This document shows positions 19,113 to 30,844 of a stretch of 30,900 nt of DNA, piece by piece. The DNA comes from Pigoraptor chileana. Lineage: Eukaryota; Opisthokonta; Filasterea. Under the pieces are notes generated by a model. It was not told the origin of the DNA and ran no database searches. It was given only the letters and a program-made list of their open reading frames with translations. How positions within the stretch are numbered: position 1 is the stretch's first letter; each line of letters opens with the position of its first letter. Position numbers and translations under genes: made by a program. The DNA lies in NCBI GenBank assembly GCA_943704495.1, contig CALSCR010000699.1, forward strand, positions 1-30,900. The letters run 5' to 3'.

Positions 19113-22100
19113 ATGGGCGCGTCGGAGAGCAAGCTCGATTGCCGTCTTGGCGAATGCATCGAGCGGCAGGGAGGTGGCGAACATCCTTGGGGTCTGCACT
19201 CGGCGGTATTGTATGGACGGGATGAAGTTTCTGTTTTCAGTCACAAGGCGTTGGAGAGTCCGCCGCCAGTGCTGAGGGCCGCTGTCACGCACAACGTCAA
19301 CGTGAGTGATCTGGGTGTTGGGAAGTTTTTTTGGTGTAGTGCTTGTGACGGTGCTGCGATGAGATTGATTACTTTGACAACAGTGGATATGGGCTATTTG
19401 CCTTTATGCAATGGACTCTTGTGTCAATGTGTGTTTTGGGATACTGGACACAACTGTGGTGTGAGGGCTGATTGGAAGGAAACAAAAGGATGTCGCTGCG
19501 ATGGCCTGAAGCAAGCCTTCTTAGCTGTTTTTTGAATACTGTTGCAGAAAATGCCTTTAATCCATCCCAGTCTTTGATACACTTTCATGTGTAACTTCTG
19601 TTGACACGCACTTACCCTCACATTCACTCACAGAAACTGAAAGTCGTTCGGCATCCATGCATCGTAAAGTTCCTCGCGACATACGAAGAAAATGGAACTC
19701 TGTACGTCGTAACAGAGCCCGTCGTTCCGCTCGCGGTGATTATCTCCCGACTGTCGATCGAAGAGATTTCCGTCGGTCTTTTCAAGATTATAAAAGCGCT
19801 TACATTTTTGCACAGCGAATGCGGACTGTCGCACAACGACCTCGGCGTCCACTCAATATTTGTGAGTGAATCTGACGGGGGATGGCGGCTGGGTGCGCTT
19901 GGATTTGCAAACTCTGTGGAGGCGACGACAGACGATTACCTTGCGTCGACCCGCTCATATCGGCAAAAGGCTTCCGTCACGCCTGAAGAGGTGCGTGTTT
20001 GCCTGTGTGCGTGTTTGCCTGTGCCTCTGTGTGTTCATGTCTTGAGAAGGGGAGGGTATTTGCTTGCTGTGTCTGTGTGTTCGTGTGTTGAAAAGGGTAC
20101 GGCATGTTGGGTGTGTGTAGTATGATGCGACTATTTGACAATCACTGCGATAATACTGCATTTTGTGGTGTCTGACCACATTGGTGTTCCTCATTACCGT
20201 GTGTATGTGTGTACATCGCCTACGTGAAGTGGGATCCTTGTGTTTGTGCAAGAATGCTCTTTCTTTTATTTTTTGCACAAACAAGCAGTACTCATAGTGC
20301 CCCTTCTTCACACACACTCACACACAATCATACACACAATCACACGACTACTTCAGTCCTCTGGCAAAGGAGCTCGTGGCCGTGCGTCTGTGCATTCGCG
20401 CGATGCATTCGCTTTTGCCGCGCTTGTAGCGGAGGTCATGGAGACAAGCAAAGCAATGGCGAACTCACACGCAATGAGTGCACAGACAGCCGCCGACGCC
20501 GCCGAGTTCCTAGCCGTTGTTATGCGCGACTACGCCCACGCGCAGCCGGCACAGCGGCCCCCTCTCGACGGACTTCTTGAGATGGGGTTTTTCACCCGGA
20601 GCACTCTATTGGACATTCTGCGCTTCCTTGGGAATATCACCATCAATTCGTCTGCGGAGAAGCTTGAGTTTTTCAGGTGGGTCTGTGTGATTGTCTTGTA
20701 CTCGTTTGCTTTTCTTGTTGCTGTTCGCATTGCTTTGGTCGATTATGTGCGTTTCATATATGCACTATGCCTGTTCAGACTGGTCCACTTGTTCGCCACA
20801 TTTTGTTTTACATACATACACATACACATACACATGCAACACGTGAGGCATGCTGATGCCTTTTTAATGGTGGGCGTTTATTAACGCTTCCTTGTCTCAT
20901 GTACGCACTTGCACACACGCACACGCATTCAAACATGGCCTACCATGCAGCACTCTTGCCCAGCGCCTTCGCACACTCCGCACGCCGATTGTCATTGATG
21001 CGCTCCTCCCGCACCTCATGTCGCACCGGGTTTTGCTTGAACCACACGTTTCCGAGTTTCTCCCATCGCTACTTACGCCAATGCCGGAATCGGAGGGCTC
21101 TGGGTCCGTGAGCGGTGGGGGGCCTTGGGGACCGCAGCGCCAGCTACATGCAAAGATTGTAGCGAATGCCAAAAGGGCGAAAGCCCCAAAGCGCGCTGAT
21201 GATGCGGATGATTGGAATGACGACGAAGACGATGAAGAGCAACAAGAAGACGAGGGAGATGAGGCCGCTTGGGATGAGTCGACGTCGGCATCGGCATCGG
21301 CGTCAGTGTTGGCATCGGCGTCATCGCCTGGCGCGTTTTCGTCGTCCTGCAGGCCGGTGCTTCCGCTGAAGGAGTACCGGCAGAGTCTTGTGCCCGCTGT
21401 GATGAAACTGTTCGTGTTGCGCGACTTCAACGTGCGGATGATAATGCTGGAGCAGGTGCCTCTGTTTGTGCCGCATATGGACCTCAAGACAATCACGGAC
21501 ACGTTCCTCCCAATGGTGTGTTCAGTGTGGTGTGTGTGTTGTTTTTGCCGCGCTTCACTCGTGTTTTTGTTGCGTCGTTTGTGTTTCTTTTGAGGAACGA
21601 TTTGCTGTTATTCCTACTTTCGTCGATTTGCTGTTATTCCTACTTTCGTCGATGCCTGGAAATTAATTTTGTGTCGAACGTATGTCACTAGCTTGCATAC
21701 GCCATAAGCAATAACAAACGTGGATATCGCCTCCTTTTGTGTGATGTGTTTATGTCTGTTGTCTGTGCCCATCTCGCCGTTAAATTGCTGGAGGTTGTTC
21801 TGTTTTTTTTAAAACTTGCTGACTCGATCTGCGCGTGTCACCGCCAACCACGTAGCTTGTGGATGGCATCACCGATCTCCGCGACGAAATGGTAATCGCA
21901 ACACTGCGCGCCCTCATCGTTGTGACGCCGTGTCTCAAGAGCAAGCCACTCGTGAGAGAGATTGGCACGAGGAAAACAGTCTTCCGCGAGCTGCTTCCCG
22001 GTGGACGACGGCCACAGACGGACGTGAGTTGCGGCAAATCGCTCGGTTGTCGTGTGCGAACGCATTGTTTTGATCGATTTTGTTTTCTTTGTACATGTGC

Positions 22101-25100
22101 ACGCGTGTGTGAGCATTATCAATGTCATAGTTTCAACTCTCTCACTTGTTTGTCTTCTTTATCATTCATTCCATGTTGTATATATGTGTGTGGGCTCCAT
22201 GTATGTGTGTATGCGTGTGTGTTTTGTTTCTGCTGTTGTTGCTTTTTCTCTGTAAAACAGCGCCGCTCCTCCACGGCTCCCCTCGTGGCCGATTCCAGAG
22301 GATCGTCGCAGTCGTCATTGAAGAATAATTGGCGAGATGAAGACGATGAGGATGAAGGTGCGTACATGCATGTACTAAAATGTGGCTGCGCTCACTATCG
22401 CCGCTTTAGGTTTTTTTTTTTTTTTTTGTTTTTTTTTTTAATACGTTTTATTATTTAAAATGTCTGTTTATTCACTTACGCTCCACATTTTTGTGCACTC
22501 TCTTTGTCTCCCCCATTTTCCTTTTTCCTTGTGTATTTCCCATTCTGACTCTCACAAACTTTCCGTCACACAATTGTTCACTTTGCATTGCAAACACCCC
22601 ATTCTTTGCTTTCCAACTATTTTGTGTCCTTTTTCCCGCAAGAAGGAAGCCACAAGGGAGGAGGTCGCAAGGGTCGGTCACCGCCGCTCTCTCGCCGCAA
22701 CGACTCACGTGACGATTCTGACGGCGAGTACGATGCTGCGCCGGCATCAAAGGCCGACGAGGAGAAGGCGCGGGCGGAAAGAGAGCGGCGGCGCATCGAA
22801 ATGCAGCAAAAGCGACTGGAACGCGAGAGAAAGCTGCTTGAGAAGCGTCAGAACCGGCCGCACGGGGCATTGGGTGCAACGCCCACGCACACGGCGTCCT
22901 CGACAACCGTTGCTGGTGGGACACCGAGCGAGCTGTCGCACACCAGTGGATCAACACACACGCCGTCAGAGGGTCGGCGGCTGGAGTCCTCTGGAGGGAG
23001 CGATCGTGGTGGAGCCAGGCACTCTGGAAACAACGGAGACGGATGGGGCGACGATGAGAGTGCTGAGGATGGCGGGAATGACGGCGATGGGTGGCGTGAG
23101 CCCAAGCGTTCGCCTGCAGCAAGTCGACCTTCCTCAGAGCACCCCCCGGTGGTGGCGCGGGAGCGTGAAGACGCTGGCGGAGACGATAGCGACTATGGAG
23201 ACGGGGAAGTGGACGCGTTTGCATCGCCCTCGTCGGCGGCAGTACATCTATCACGGGGCTCGGGGCTGATAAGTCCCGAGAGGCAGTCATCGCTTGCGGA
23301 TTCCAATGGCAAGGGGGCGTCAGGCAAGAACAACAACAACAACAGCAACAGCAAGAAGAACGCGAAGAACAAGAGCGACTCGTGGGGCGACGACGACGGT
23401 GGTGATGGCGATGATGCGGACAATGGGTGGGGCGAATCGACTGAAAGTCAGCCGCGCGTGTCACGAGCAGGTAGTGCTGCGTCTGCGTCTGCCTCCGCTG
23501 TTGTTTCCGGAGATAAGGCCGGGCGATCGTCGTCTGTGGGAAGCTCTGTTGCAAGTGGCGTTAATGCAACGGGAGGCACGGGCGCCTCGGGGAAGATGAA
23601 GCTTGGCGGCAGCAGCAAACCCGCGGCTGCAAAGACGGGTGTGGCCGCGACGACTTCATCTCCCGCGCCTTCCTCTGCACCTGCCACGCCGACGCCAACT
23701 GCGACCGACAAGCATATTGACGTGGACAACAAGAAGCCCCCCGCACCAAAGGCAGAGGCGCCGCCAAAACCAAAAAGTGACCTTGATTTCTTTGCGGACA
23801 TGGAACCGGAGTATGCACCGCCCGTTCTCGTGTCGAAGGAGGACAAGGCGGCGCCGGCGGTGATCCCGAGCTATCTTCTCGGCATTGCCTCAGCCGCTCC
23901 CACCGCTTCAATCGCGCCCGCTGCAGGCTCTATGTCGACTCAGTCATCGTCGTTGGTGCGCGGTGTCGTCGGAAATGCTTCGTCCGCCGCACCTGCATCC
24001 AAGCGGTCTCTTGAGGTCGCTGAAATTGCCGAGGGCGCGGATGAGGGAGGCTGGGGTGACGATGACGCTGACCCTGAGGATGTGGCGCTGGCCTTGTCTC
24101 GTACAGACAGCGAGCCCCGCAACATCGTAGCCAATAGTGCGCACATTCATCCGTCGTCATCAAGTGCACGCACCACCGACGACGATATCGTCTCTGCACG
24201 GAACCTTGCGAGTGCCAAAACAGCGTCCCTGCTTCCCGCAGACGATCCGGCTGACGGGTGGGGCGACGATGTGGCGCCGATTGTGGAGCAATTGGAGCCC
24301 CCGCACACGTCTCTCTCTGCGTCTGCCATTTCAACAGCTGTACCGAATGTGGTTTCGTCCGCACTCTCAAACGCGCCACTGAGCGATGGTGGAGAGGTGG
24401 ACGGTTGGGGAGACGACGACGACGAGATCCCAGATCCGGACATTGTCCCTGTGGTGACGAAGGCTGCATCCGCTGCACCCGCCCCCGTAGAGCAGCGTTC
24501 GCCCGTTGTGCACGCCGCGACACAAAGGTCTCTTTCAAGCGTCGGTTCTCATTCTTCTTCGTCTGCGGCTCTCACACCAAAGCAAAGTATCGAGGACAAA
24601 GACGATGAGTCATTTGAAGGGTGGGGAGACGAAGAGATTGAATCGTCGGGATCCTCACTCACCAACGCACGCGCCGGGGCCTCCATGAAGACATCTACCG
24701 CACCGGCGGGGGGAAAGAGCGGCTCGCAGCACAGCGCAGCAGCGCCGATTGAAGCGGCATTTGCCAATGGCACCGTAAGTAGCACAACTGCGCACGCGGT
24801 GGCACCTCTGTCACTGGCAGTGTCGACGAAGACGCCGGACACTGGTGATGATTGGTTTGCCGGCGTCGGCGTGTCGTCTCCGACCACGAAAAGCAATGGA
24901 TCTGTTTCTGCATCGTCTTCCGCACCGCTGTCACCTGCGAGTGGAACTGCGGCCGCATCCGCATCCACACCCGCAAAGGCTGCCGAAAGCGGAAGCAAGG
25001 GAGCAAAGAAGCCAAAACAGGCAAAGAAGGCTGCCGGCGGATCAAGTGCTAAGTCTACACCGAAAAAACAGGTCGAGGTGTGTTTTTATGTGTCTGTAAT

Positions 25101-25255
25101 CGTCAGTGTGTTTGTATTGTACGTTCATTGATGCACATCAAACCGCGCTATTATTGAGTTTGCACCCTCTGGTTAATTGATTGTGTTTGCTTTTCTCCTC
25201 ACTTTTGCAGAATGACGATGGTTGGGGTAATGACGGCGGATTTGAGGACTTTTGA
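19113..25255 (+). CDS. SCYL3: SCYL3 / PACE-1-like pseudokinase with long acidic Trp-motif tail
   Basis: Exons 19113-19301, 19634-19990, 20357-20676, 20951-21515, 21856-22023, 22261-22357, 22646-25077, 25211-25255 give 1390 residues, in phase throughout. The N-terminus MGASESKL fits the N-myristoylation signal; human SCYL3 is myristoylated too. The kinase-like fold (20-250) shows RHPCIVKFL and LYVVTEPVVPL, but the catalytic HRD is SHND (130-132 = HND) and DFG is replaced around 152-154, so it is a pseudokinase. RDAFAFAALVAEV, LEFFSTLAQRL and the HEAT-like repeats to about 533 follow SCYL3 order, with an acidic Ser-rich insertion (about 330-400). The remaining 857 residues are low complexity with a basic coiled segment (DEEKARAERERRR) and repeated GWGDD-type motifs, ending GFEDF. 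SCYL proteins act at Golgi, COPI and endosomal membranes; human SCYL3 binds ezrin. SCYL1 is the alternative, but the N-terminus and repeat region fit SCYL3 better. Confidence 0.88.
21599..21650. repeat. Perfect 26-bp tandem duplication in SCYL3 intron 4
   Basis: Two identical copies of a 26-base unit beginning GATTTGCTGTTATTCC (21599-21624 and 21625-21650), followed by GAT of a third. The lack of divergence suggests a recent duplication. It is intronic, with no obvious function. Confidence 0.95.
22411..22439. repeat. Poly-T tract in SCYL3 intron 6
   Basis: A run of T broken by one G, in the intron between exons ending at 22357 and starting at 22646. Confidence 0.9.
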
Positions 25256-25274
25256 AGCGAACGCGGCACAGCGA

Positions 25275-25280
25275 AATAAA
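25275..25280 (+). promoter_or_regulatory. AATAAA polyadenylation signal of SCYL3
   Basis: Canonical AATAAA nineteen bases after the TGA at 25253-25255. The short spacing suggests a compact 3' UTR and supports the last 45-base exon. Confidence 0.65.
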
Positions 25281-25834
25281 TCAAAAGTGTATCATCAACG
25301 CACCATACACGCAATAATGACTCCTTTCACTACTGAAACAGGCAAGTTGCGCGGTTGTTGATTTTGAAGTTGGGTGAATTGCACAATCGGAAGTGGAATT
25401 TCCGGTGTATTTTCCGACAGTAGTCTGCTGAGCCAGATCCACTCGGCCGCACCGGGAATCCCGGCACTTTCGAATGTGAATGTTGCCTGAAACCTGATTT
25501 ACGAAACGAAATTGTAGATAAGGGGAAATAAGGGTCACCAACCACTTACAAGGTGAGCTTTTCTACTTGCTCACGAGCAAGACCCGTGTGCGTTATTGTG
25601 ATATGCTTTGAAGAAAAAGACAGTCAAGACGCAATCAGTTAAACTGCCAAGTGGATGACGCCGATTCCTTTTTATAATCTGTACGGACGGAGTTTGGTGT
25701 GTAGCGTGCGCCACTGAGCTGATCTCGGATGACGGAGCATTTTGATTACGGTCACTTGCACTGACACACGGGAATCCACACGGCACTGTTCGCAGGCACA
25801 GTTACAGGCCGATGCGGCAAACTGATAACTGAAA

Positions 25835-26016
25835 ATGGACGCACCATCCATCATGCCGGTCACGTATACGTACCAAAATAGCCATCCCATTTATCGCGCC
25901 CCGAATCCAGCGCGTATGCCCATTGCAGGAAAGAACATTGTGGCGGGAGATGCACTCAATATTGCGGACATCCGTGGGGCTGCATATGACATGCAGCCCG
26001 GTGGAAGTGGCATTTG
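25835..26016 (+). CDS. Possible first exon of an unidentified gene
   Basis: An ATG-started frame of 60 codons beginning MDAPSIMPVTYTYQNSH ends at a consensus donor (GTGAGT at 26017-26022, phase 2); unspliced, it stops one codon later. The composition (Pro, Ala, Gly, Asn, Ile) is ordinary for protein. I recognise no family. It may be the 5' part of the interrupted coding sequence at 26.3-26.9 kb, but I could not find a clean set of acceptors that joins them. It could equally be chance. Confidence 0.25.
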
Positions 26017-26329
26017 GTGAGTCGATTGAACTGTGTCTGTCCAGCTGCAATACGAAACACCATAACGATATTTTTGCTCATGGTCGATGTGAGAGGCATA
26101 TTAAGTTTGTAGCTGAATAATGAACCTTAATTTTGTGAAAGGACCTGGTCGCAACGATAGTGTTGCAGCAACGATTCGGTTCCTGGGCGTGTGGGCGGAA
26201 CGTAAGCGACCTTCTCAGCCTGTAGTGTGTGCCTCTCGGGCTAGCTAGTTTATATGCCTGTGACCAGCATTTCCTGTTTCACATGTATTGCAATGACCTG
26301 ACTTGATCGATACCCCATTTCGATACTTG

Positions 26330-26890
26330 CGGACCAGAATGCGCCCCTGCTTGCAGTGCGGCAGTGAATGCGCTCATTACCCAAGTTGCTACCTTGACGC
26401 AACAGGCTGCCGTGGCGCGGCTGCCGTAGCGCCACAGCAGCCTGCAGTGCTTCCCGCCGCCGAGTTTGCCGCCATCCAGAACGCAATTGAAATCCGGACA
26501 TTCAACCTTAACGCACAGGACAATGATGTGCTGCGAATTCTTCCGGTCACAGTGAGTGGTCAGGTTGCCTGCTGTCATAACATCCTGTCACAGAACAAAC
26601 CGGAGCACATCCGACTCAGTGTGCCTGCCGACATTTCTGACCGCCAGTGGCTAACCTTCATCTTCTTCGGATGTACGCCAGATGACCACTCCGGGACCTC
26701 TTCCCCCCCATCTACTTGGCCGTCACCCCCGTGCCGCCCGGCAATCGCTCGCCAACTTTGTTGCTGCCCCGTGCGCCAAAGTTGTCACTTTCTTGTGTTA
26801 CAATAGGGCTCGACAGTTTGATCCAAGCCTTACCGAAGGCCGCTGGCCCTCTCGTGCCGCGACGCGTGTTGTTCAGTATCTGTTGAGTTT
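26330..26890 (+). pseudogene. Frame-hopping coding-like sequence, unidentified
   Basis: Protein-like composition moves between frames: LITQVATLTQQAAVARLP near 26367-26425 ends in TAG. The next part (QPAVLPAAEFAAIQNAIEIR, then FNLNAQDNDVLRILPV) is in another frame from about 26437 to 26550 and stays open to beyond 26690. After a run of seven C (26704-26710) a third frame reads IYLAVTPVPPGNRSP and LDSLIQALPKAAGPLVPRR before a stop. This fits a decayed gene, a gene with very short introns (a GTGAGT donor sits at 26552), or base-calling errors at homopolymers. I do not recognise the family. Confidence 0.35.
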
Positions 26891-26921
26891 CATCGTGGCA
26901 TAAAATAATGCCATACTGAAC
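26871..26921. repeat. Bulged inverted repeat (hairpin)
   Basis: The right arm ATGCCATACTGAAC (26908-26921) pairs with GTTCAGTAT (26871-26879) and TGGCAT (26896-26901). The two left segments are separated by about 16 unpaired bases, and the loop is six bases of A and T. It overlaps the end of the decayed coding stretch. Confidence 0.7.
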
Positions 26922-28715
26922 GGCACAGGCGGAGTTACTAGCAGCAACTGGCAAATGATCATGACCGGACACCGCTAATGATAATTTCGGACGCTTGATT
27001 ACACACTAATGGAACCTGCGAGGCCGGCCGATCGGCCGCTGACTGCCGAGACGATAACGATACTCTATCTAATCCCCCGACAGATGGAAAATTCAGTTGG
27101 CTGTGGTTATTATCTCAGTCGGTGACTGTCGCAGTCTGAGGTCAGTACTGAGTGGATGAATCACGGCGGCCGGCTTCAGCCCCGCGGCGCCGGTGCCGTA
27201 GCGCGTCACTCTGTTTGCTGCTCATTTGCGTGTCGATTCCATAATGCGATGCGCGGTTCAGTGCAGTCCCATCCAGTCAGCCCGGCCACTGTGGGCCCGG
27301 CCGAGTCCACGGCGTGGACTGATCAGTAAAACTGAATTTGTATGCGCCGACGTGACTCTTCGGCATTCGTCCTGGATTGTCAAGTGTCGACACCGATGTG
27401 TTTTTCTGAAAGTGACTGTGGCGGCGGCAACCAATCATAGGTGGCCGTCGTCAGCTCGTTTCAGTTGTGATGGTTTGCACATCTGACTTCACGTCACGGT
27501 AGCTGATTGCTCTCCACACTTCCGAGTGACATAAACCCGACTCAGTGTGCGGCAGTGACTAAACTGAGGTTTGGACCGCACACTGTGTGCCCCCTCGGCC
27601 GAAATGCGGGCGAATTAAACGGCGACGCCCCGCGTGCGGCTTTCCCCCGCCTGTGGTGACTTGCCGATGGCGATGCCTCTGTCATCGGTCACCGAAAACA
27701 GGTGTCATTAATAACCGCCGCTTTGTGCCCATGCTTGCGAGACAGGGGTGTTGCACGGTAGACTCGGGTGTGTCGGAAGAAGTCAGTCCTGACGGTCGCC
27801 GTCGTTTGTCAAACGTCTTGGTGTTGTGGTTTGTTTTTCGCCTCATGAAAGACTGAAGAGCTGAAGTTGCATTCACACATTAATGCTTGTGAATTATATC
27901 CTCTTTTGTCACGACCAGCTTTTTCAGTTATTCGCGCATCATGGATACTTGTAGACGCTTTGTTTCGGCTGTGTGAGCCCTCAGAACCTTTCCGTCAGTT
28001 GTCCACAACATTTACCTGAGACAGACGCTGCAATTGAAGGATTACGGACGTGCCGTGCAAAAACACCCCAACGTCTGAGTTTATTTATTCCGGTCTCTGC
28101 GTTACAGTAAGTGGTCCCTCATTGTGTGCTCGCGTGCGAATCATTTTTGCGTCTACGTCCTATGCGTGTGCATCCATACATCAGGGCAACTTGCAGCAGG
28201 GGCAGTGATATCTTTCCGCATGCAGTGCTGTTTTGTCTTTATTCGCTTTGTCAGATAATCGGCGAATGTATTATAAGTGAAAAGTCAGTATATGTCCGAC
28301 GTCGACAGCGGCAATTTTTGTCGCTGCATTTGTTACCACTACATTTTGTGAATGAGGCATCATTGACTTACTTTCCTTGGGGAACGCTTGCAACGCCAGG
28401 CTCCCTGCCCTTTCACCCGCAGAGATCAGATCCGGTCCGTTGCATCCCAATTTCCCGCGAAAATTTTTCATGGACGACCGATGATGACATGATGCAGTCC
28501 TCGTAGACTGGTTTGCGAGTGCCGTGTTTGGCATTTTGTGCTCTGTGGGACTGCAGTAAGTCGCCACATAGCAGCCACGGTCGGTGATAGCACTCTCTAC
28601 CGACATCTCCTCGCCCCACGCCGACAACTGACGACGGCCGACACTTTCTTCGTCCCTCGGAGGGGCTGCCGGTGTGCGTGCGCCGCGGTAGAGGGCTTCG
28701 TGCTCCACCTCGGGA

Positions 28716-29112
28716 ATGTACGGACACATTAATCAGACGTTTCTCTTCTTTGTGGAGTCGGCATACGGTGCGGACAAGCTGTCAATCGTGTTGTCGCAGT
28801 TACCTGCAAATGAGCCGCGTCACTTTGAGCAGTTGGTTGACTATCCCGACGAGACGACGTACGAATTGCTGGCATGGACGGCAGAGGCGACGGGCGAGAC
28901 GCGGGACGAGATCCTCGAAAAGTTTGGAGAGTTTTTTGTGGGTTAAAACATAATACTGGCACTCCGCGAGCTCTCGTAGCATTGATATCGAAATTCCAGA
29001 TGCAATTGGCTGTACTTACCTTGCAGACTGTTGCCTTCTTACTTTGTCATCCGATTTCACTGCCGCATGATTACACATTATGCGCTAATCCTGATTGTAT
29101 TTGCTTCGTTCG

Positions 29113-29149
<37 letters not shown>

Positions 29150-30844
29150 ACGCTAGATATCCCGCCAACATCTCCACTGCAAGGTGGTCGGCACCAGCTT
29201 TGCCGAATTTCTGACAAACATGAACGGCGCCCACCGACGGATGCTGTCAATCATGCCACACATGCGTCCACCGGTGCTGTGGTGCACAGACTTGGAGCAA
29301 AATTCGCTCGTCCTCAAGTATGTTCCCGGCCGCAAATCGCGCACAAACCTCCAATACCTCGTGGTGGGCATTCTCAAAGGCGCCGGGAGGAGATTCGGTT
29401 TGGAAGTGAGTGCGACCCTCGACGACCCGTCGGCAAAGGCCGAGGGAATGCCCGACACATTCAAGGTACTTATGAACCGCATCCCGCGTGCTAAATGCTC
29501 TCTACTTTGTATTTTACTGGTTGCCGTGTGCAACCCATTATTGCTTTGTATAAAAACAAAAAATGCATTGTGTGTTTGATATGTTACGTATTTGATGTTA
29601 CGCTGCACACTCCCAGCAGCTCCCTATGCTTCCAATGTCCCCTAAACAATTATTCTTCTGTGTGTATATATATGCATGTATATATGTATGAATGTATGAA
29701 TGTACGCATTTCTGCGTGTGCTTGTTTTTATGCACAACGCATCAGGTGTCGTGGGCTCCAGTCGTGGCGCCTGCTCTTGAGACCACAACATCGCATCCGG
29801 ATGGCAACACGCACGCGTCGGACAACGCCACTGCAACATCCCGCGCCCTTCCAATCGGAAGCGCCGATCCTGCCACAAAGTCGAAATCCCCTTGCGAACG
29901 CACAGACGCCGACTCTCCTGACGCGGGGTCGATGTTCCGGGTGGATGGTGTAAATGGGCACATGACTCAAGAGGGTGCGGTGAATCCAACGGCGTGTCCA
30001 ATGAGCGGCCGTGCCAATCACTCTCAACGGACGTCCGATGAATCCCAAAAAAGCGCGCCAGAAAGCAGTGCAGGATCAAGCGTACGCTTCTACTCTGGCA
30101 ATACGCCTCCGTCTGCTCGGGCTGGCTGTCCAGGACGCACACCGGCAGATACGGCCGTCGCTCTTTCCGGGACGTCCACGCCGGCGACCGCGAGCCCGCA
30201 CGTGACATCACGCTGCACGAGCGAGGATAATGGTGGCGGTGTTGGTATGCCGTTTGACTGCATGCAGCAAGCATTTCCGTTCCACATTGTCCTTGATGAG
30301 CACATGCACGTGGTACAACTGGGCGATGCCCTGACGCGTGCGCTTGGCGGCAAAAAGAACGGCTTGCGTTTTGACGAGCTGTTTGTGGTGTCGCGCCCAC
30401 GACCGCCGTTGGATATGCACGGACGATCTGTGATTGATGTTGCGTGGTTTGCAACAGTCGTACAACAGACCGCGTTTGTTATCGAGTGCATACATCCGTC
30501 TGCCAGCGATTTGAAGCTGCGGGGCAGCGTCGTCGTGCACGCACCGAACGCGCCCGCAACATCCCCCTTGGATATAATCACGCATGCACTGGGCGTGGGC
30601 AGTGGGTACAAAGGTGCGCGCGTGTTTGTGCTGGGGCAGCTCATGCTCCCGCGCAGTATTGAGGGGGCAATCAAAATGCTAGAGAGCGTAAAGTCGACGC
30701 CGATGCACACGGCCGAGCACGACCACCTCTACCTGACGCAGTTTTCTAATCTTCTCGCCGACGATGCGGATACGCTTGCGACAATGATACTGCGTCTGAA
30801 GGCCGAAATAAGAACGGTGTGTGAGACTGCATTTGTATGCCGCC

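Larger units (their letters stand above)
25256..28715. other. Large intergenic region between SCYL3 and the H-NOX sensor gene
   Basis: About 3.5 kb without a recognisable intact gene. It contains a small open frame with a good donor (25835-26016), a frame-hopping coding-like stretch (26330-26890), a bulged hairpin (26871-26921) and a 14-bp palindrome CGGCCGATCGGCCG (27025-27038). From 27.0 to 28.7 kb I see only short frames with no family resemblance; many TGACTG/CAGTCA words occur there, of unknown meaning. The right end should hold the promoter of the sensor gene. Confidence 0.5.

Noticed and set aside
22472-23554. 360-codon minus-strand frame opposite SCYL3
   Set aside because: An antisense shadow of GC-rich low-complexity exon 7; the composition is dominated by Arg, His, Ser and Pro with no domain.
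27025-27038. 14-bp palindrome CGGCCGATCGGCCG
   Set aside because: A single isolated palindrome in GC-rich sequence, with no paired copy or adjacent gene to give it meaning.
28271-28729. 152-codon minus-strand frame
   Set aside because: No ATG start, no domain, and it overlaps the start of the well-supported H-NOX exon.
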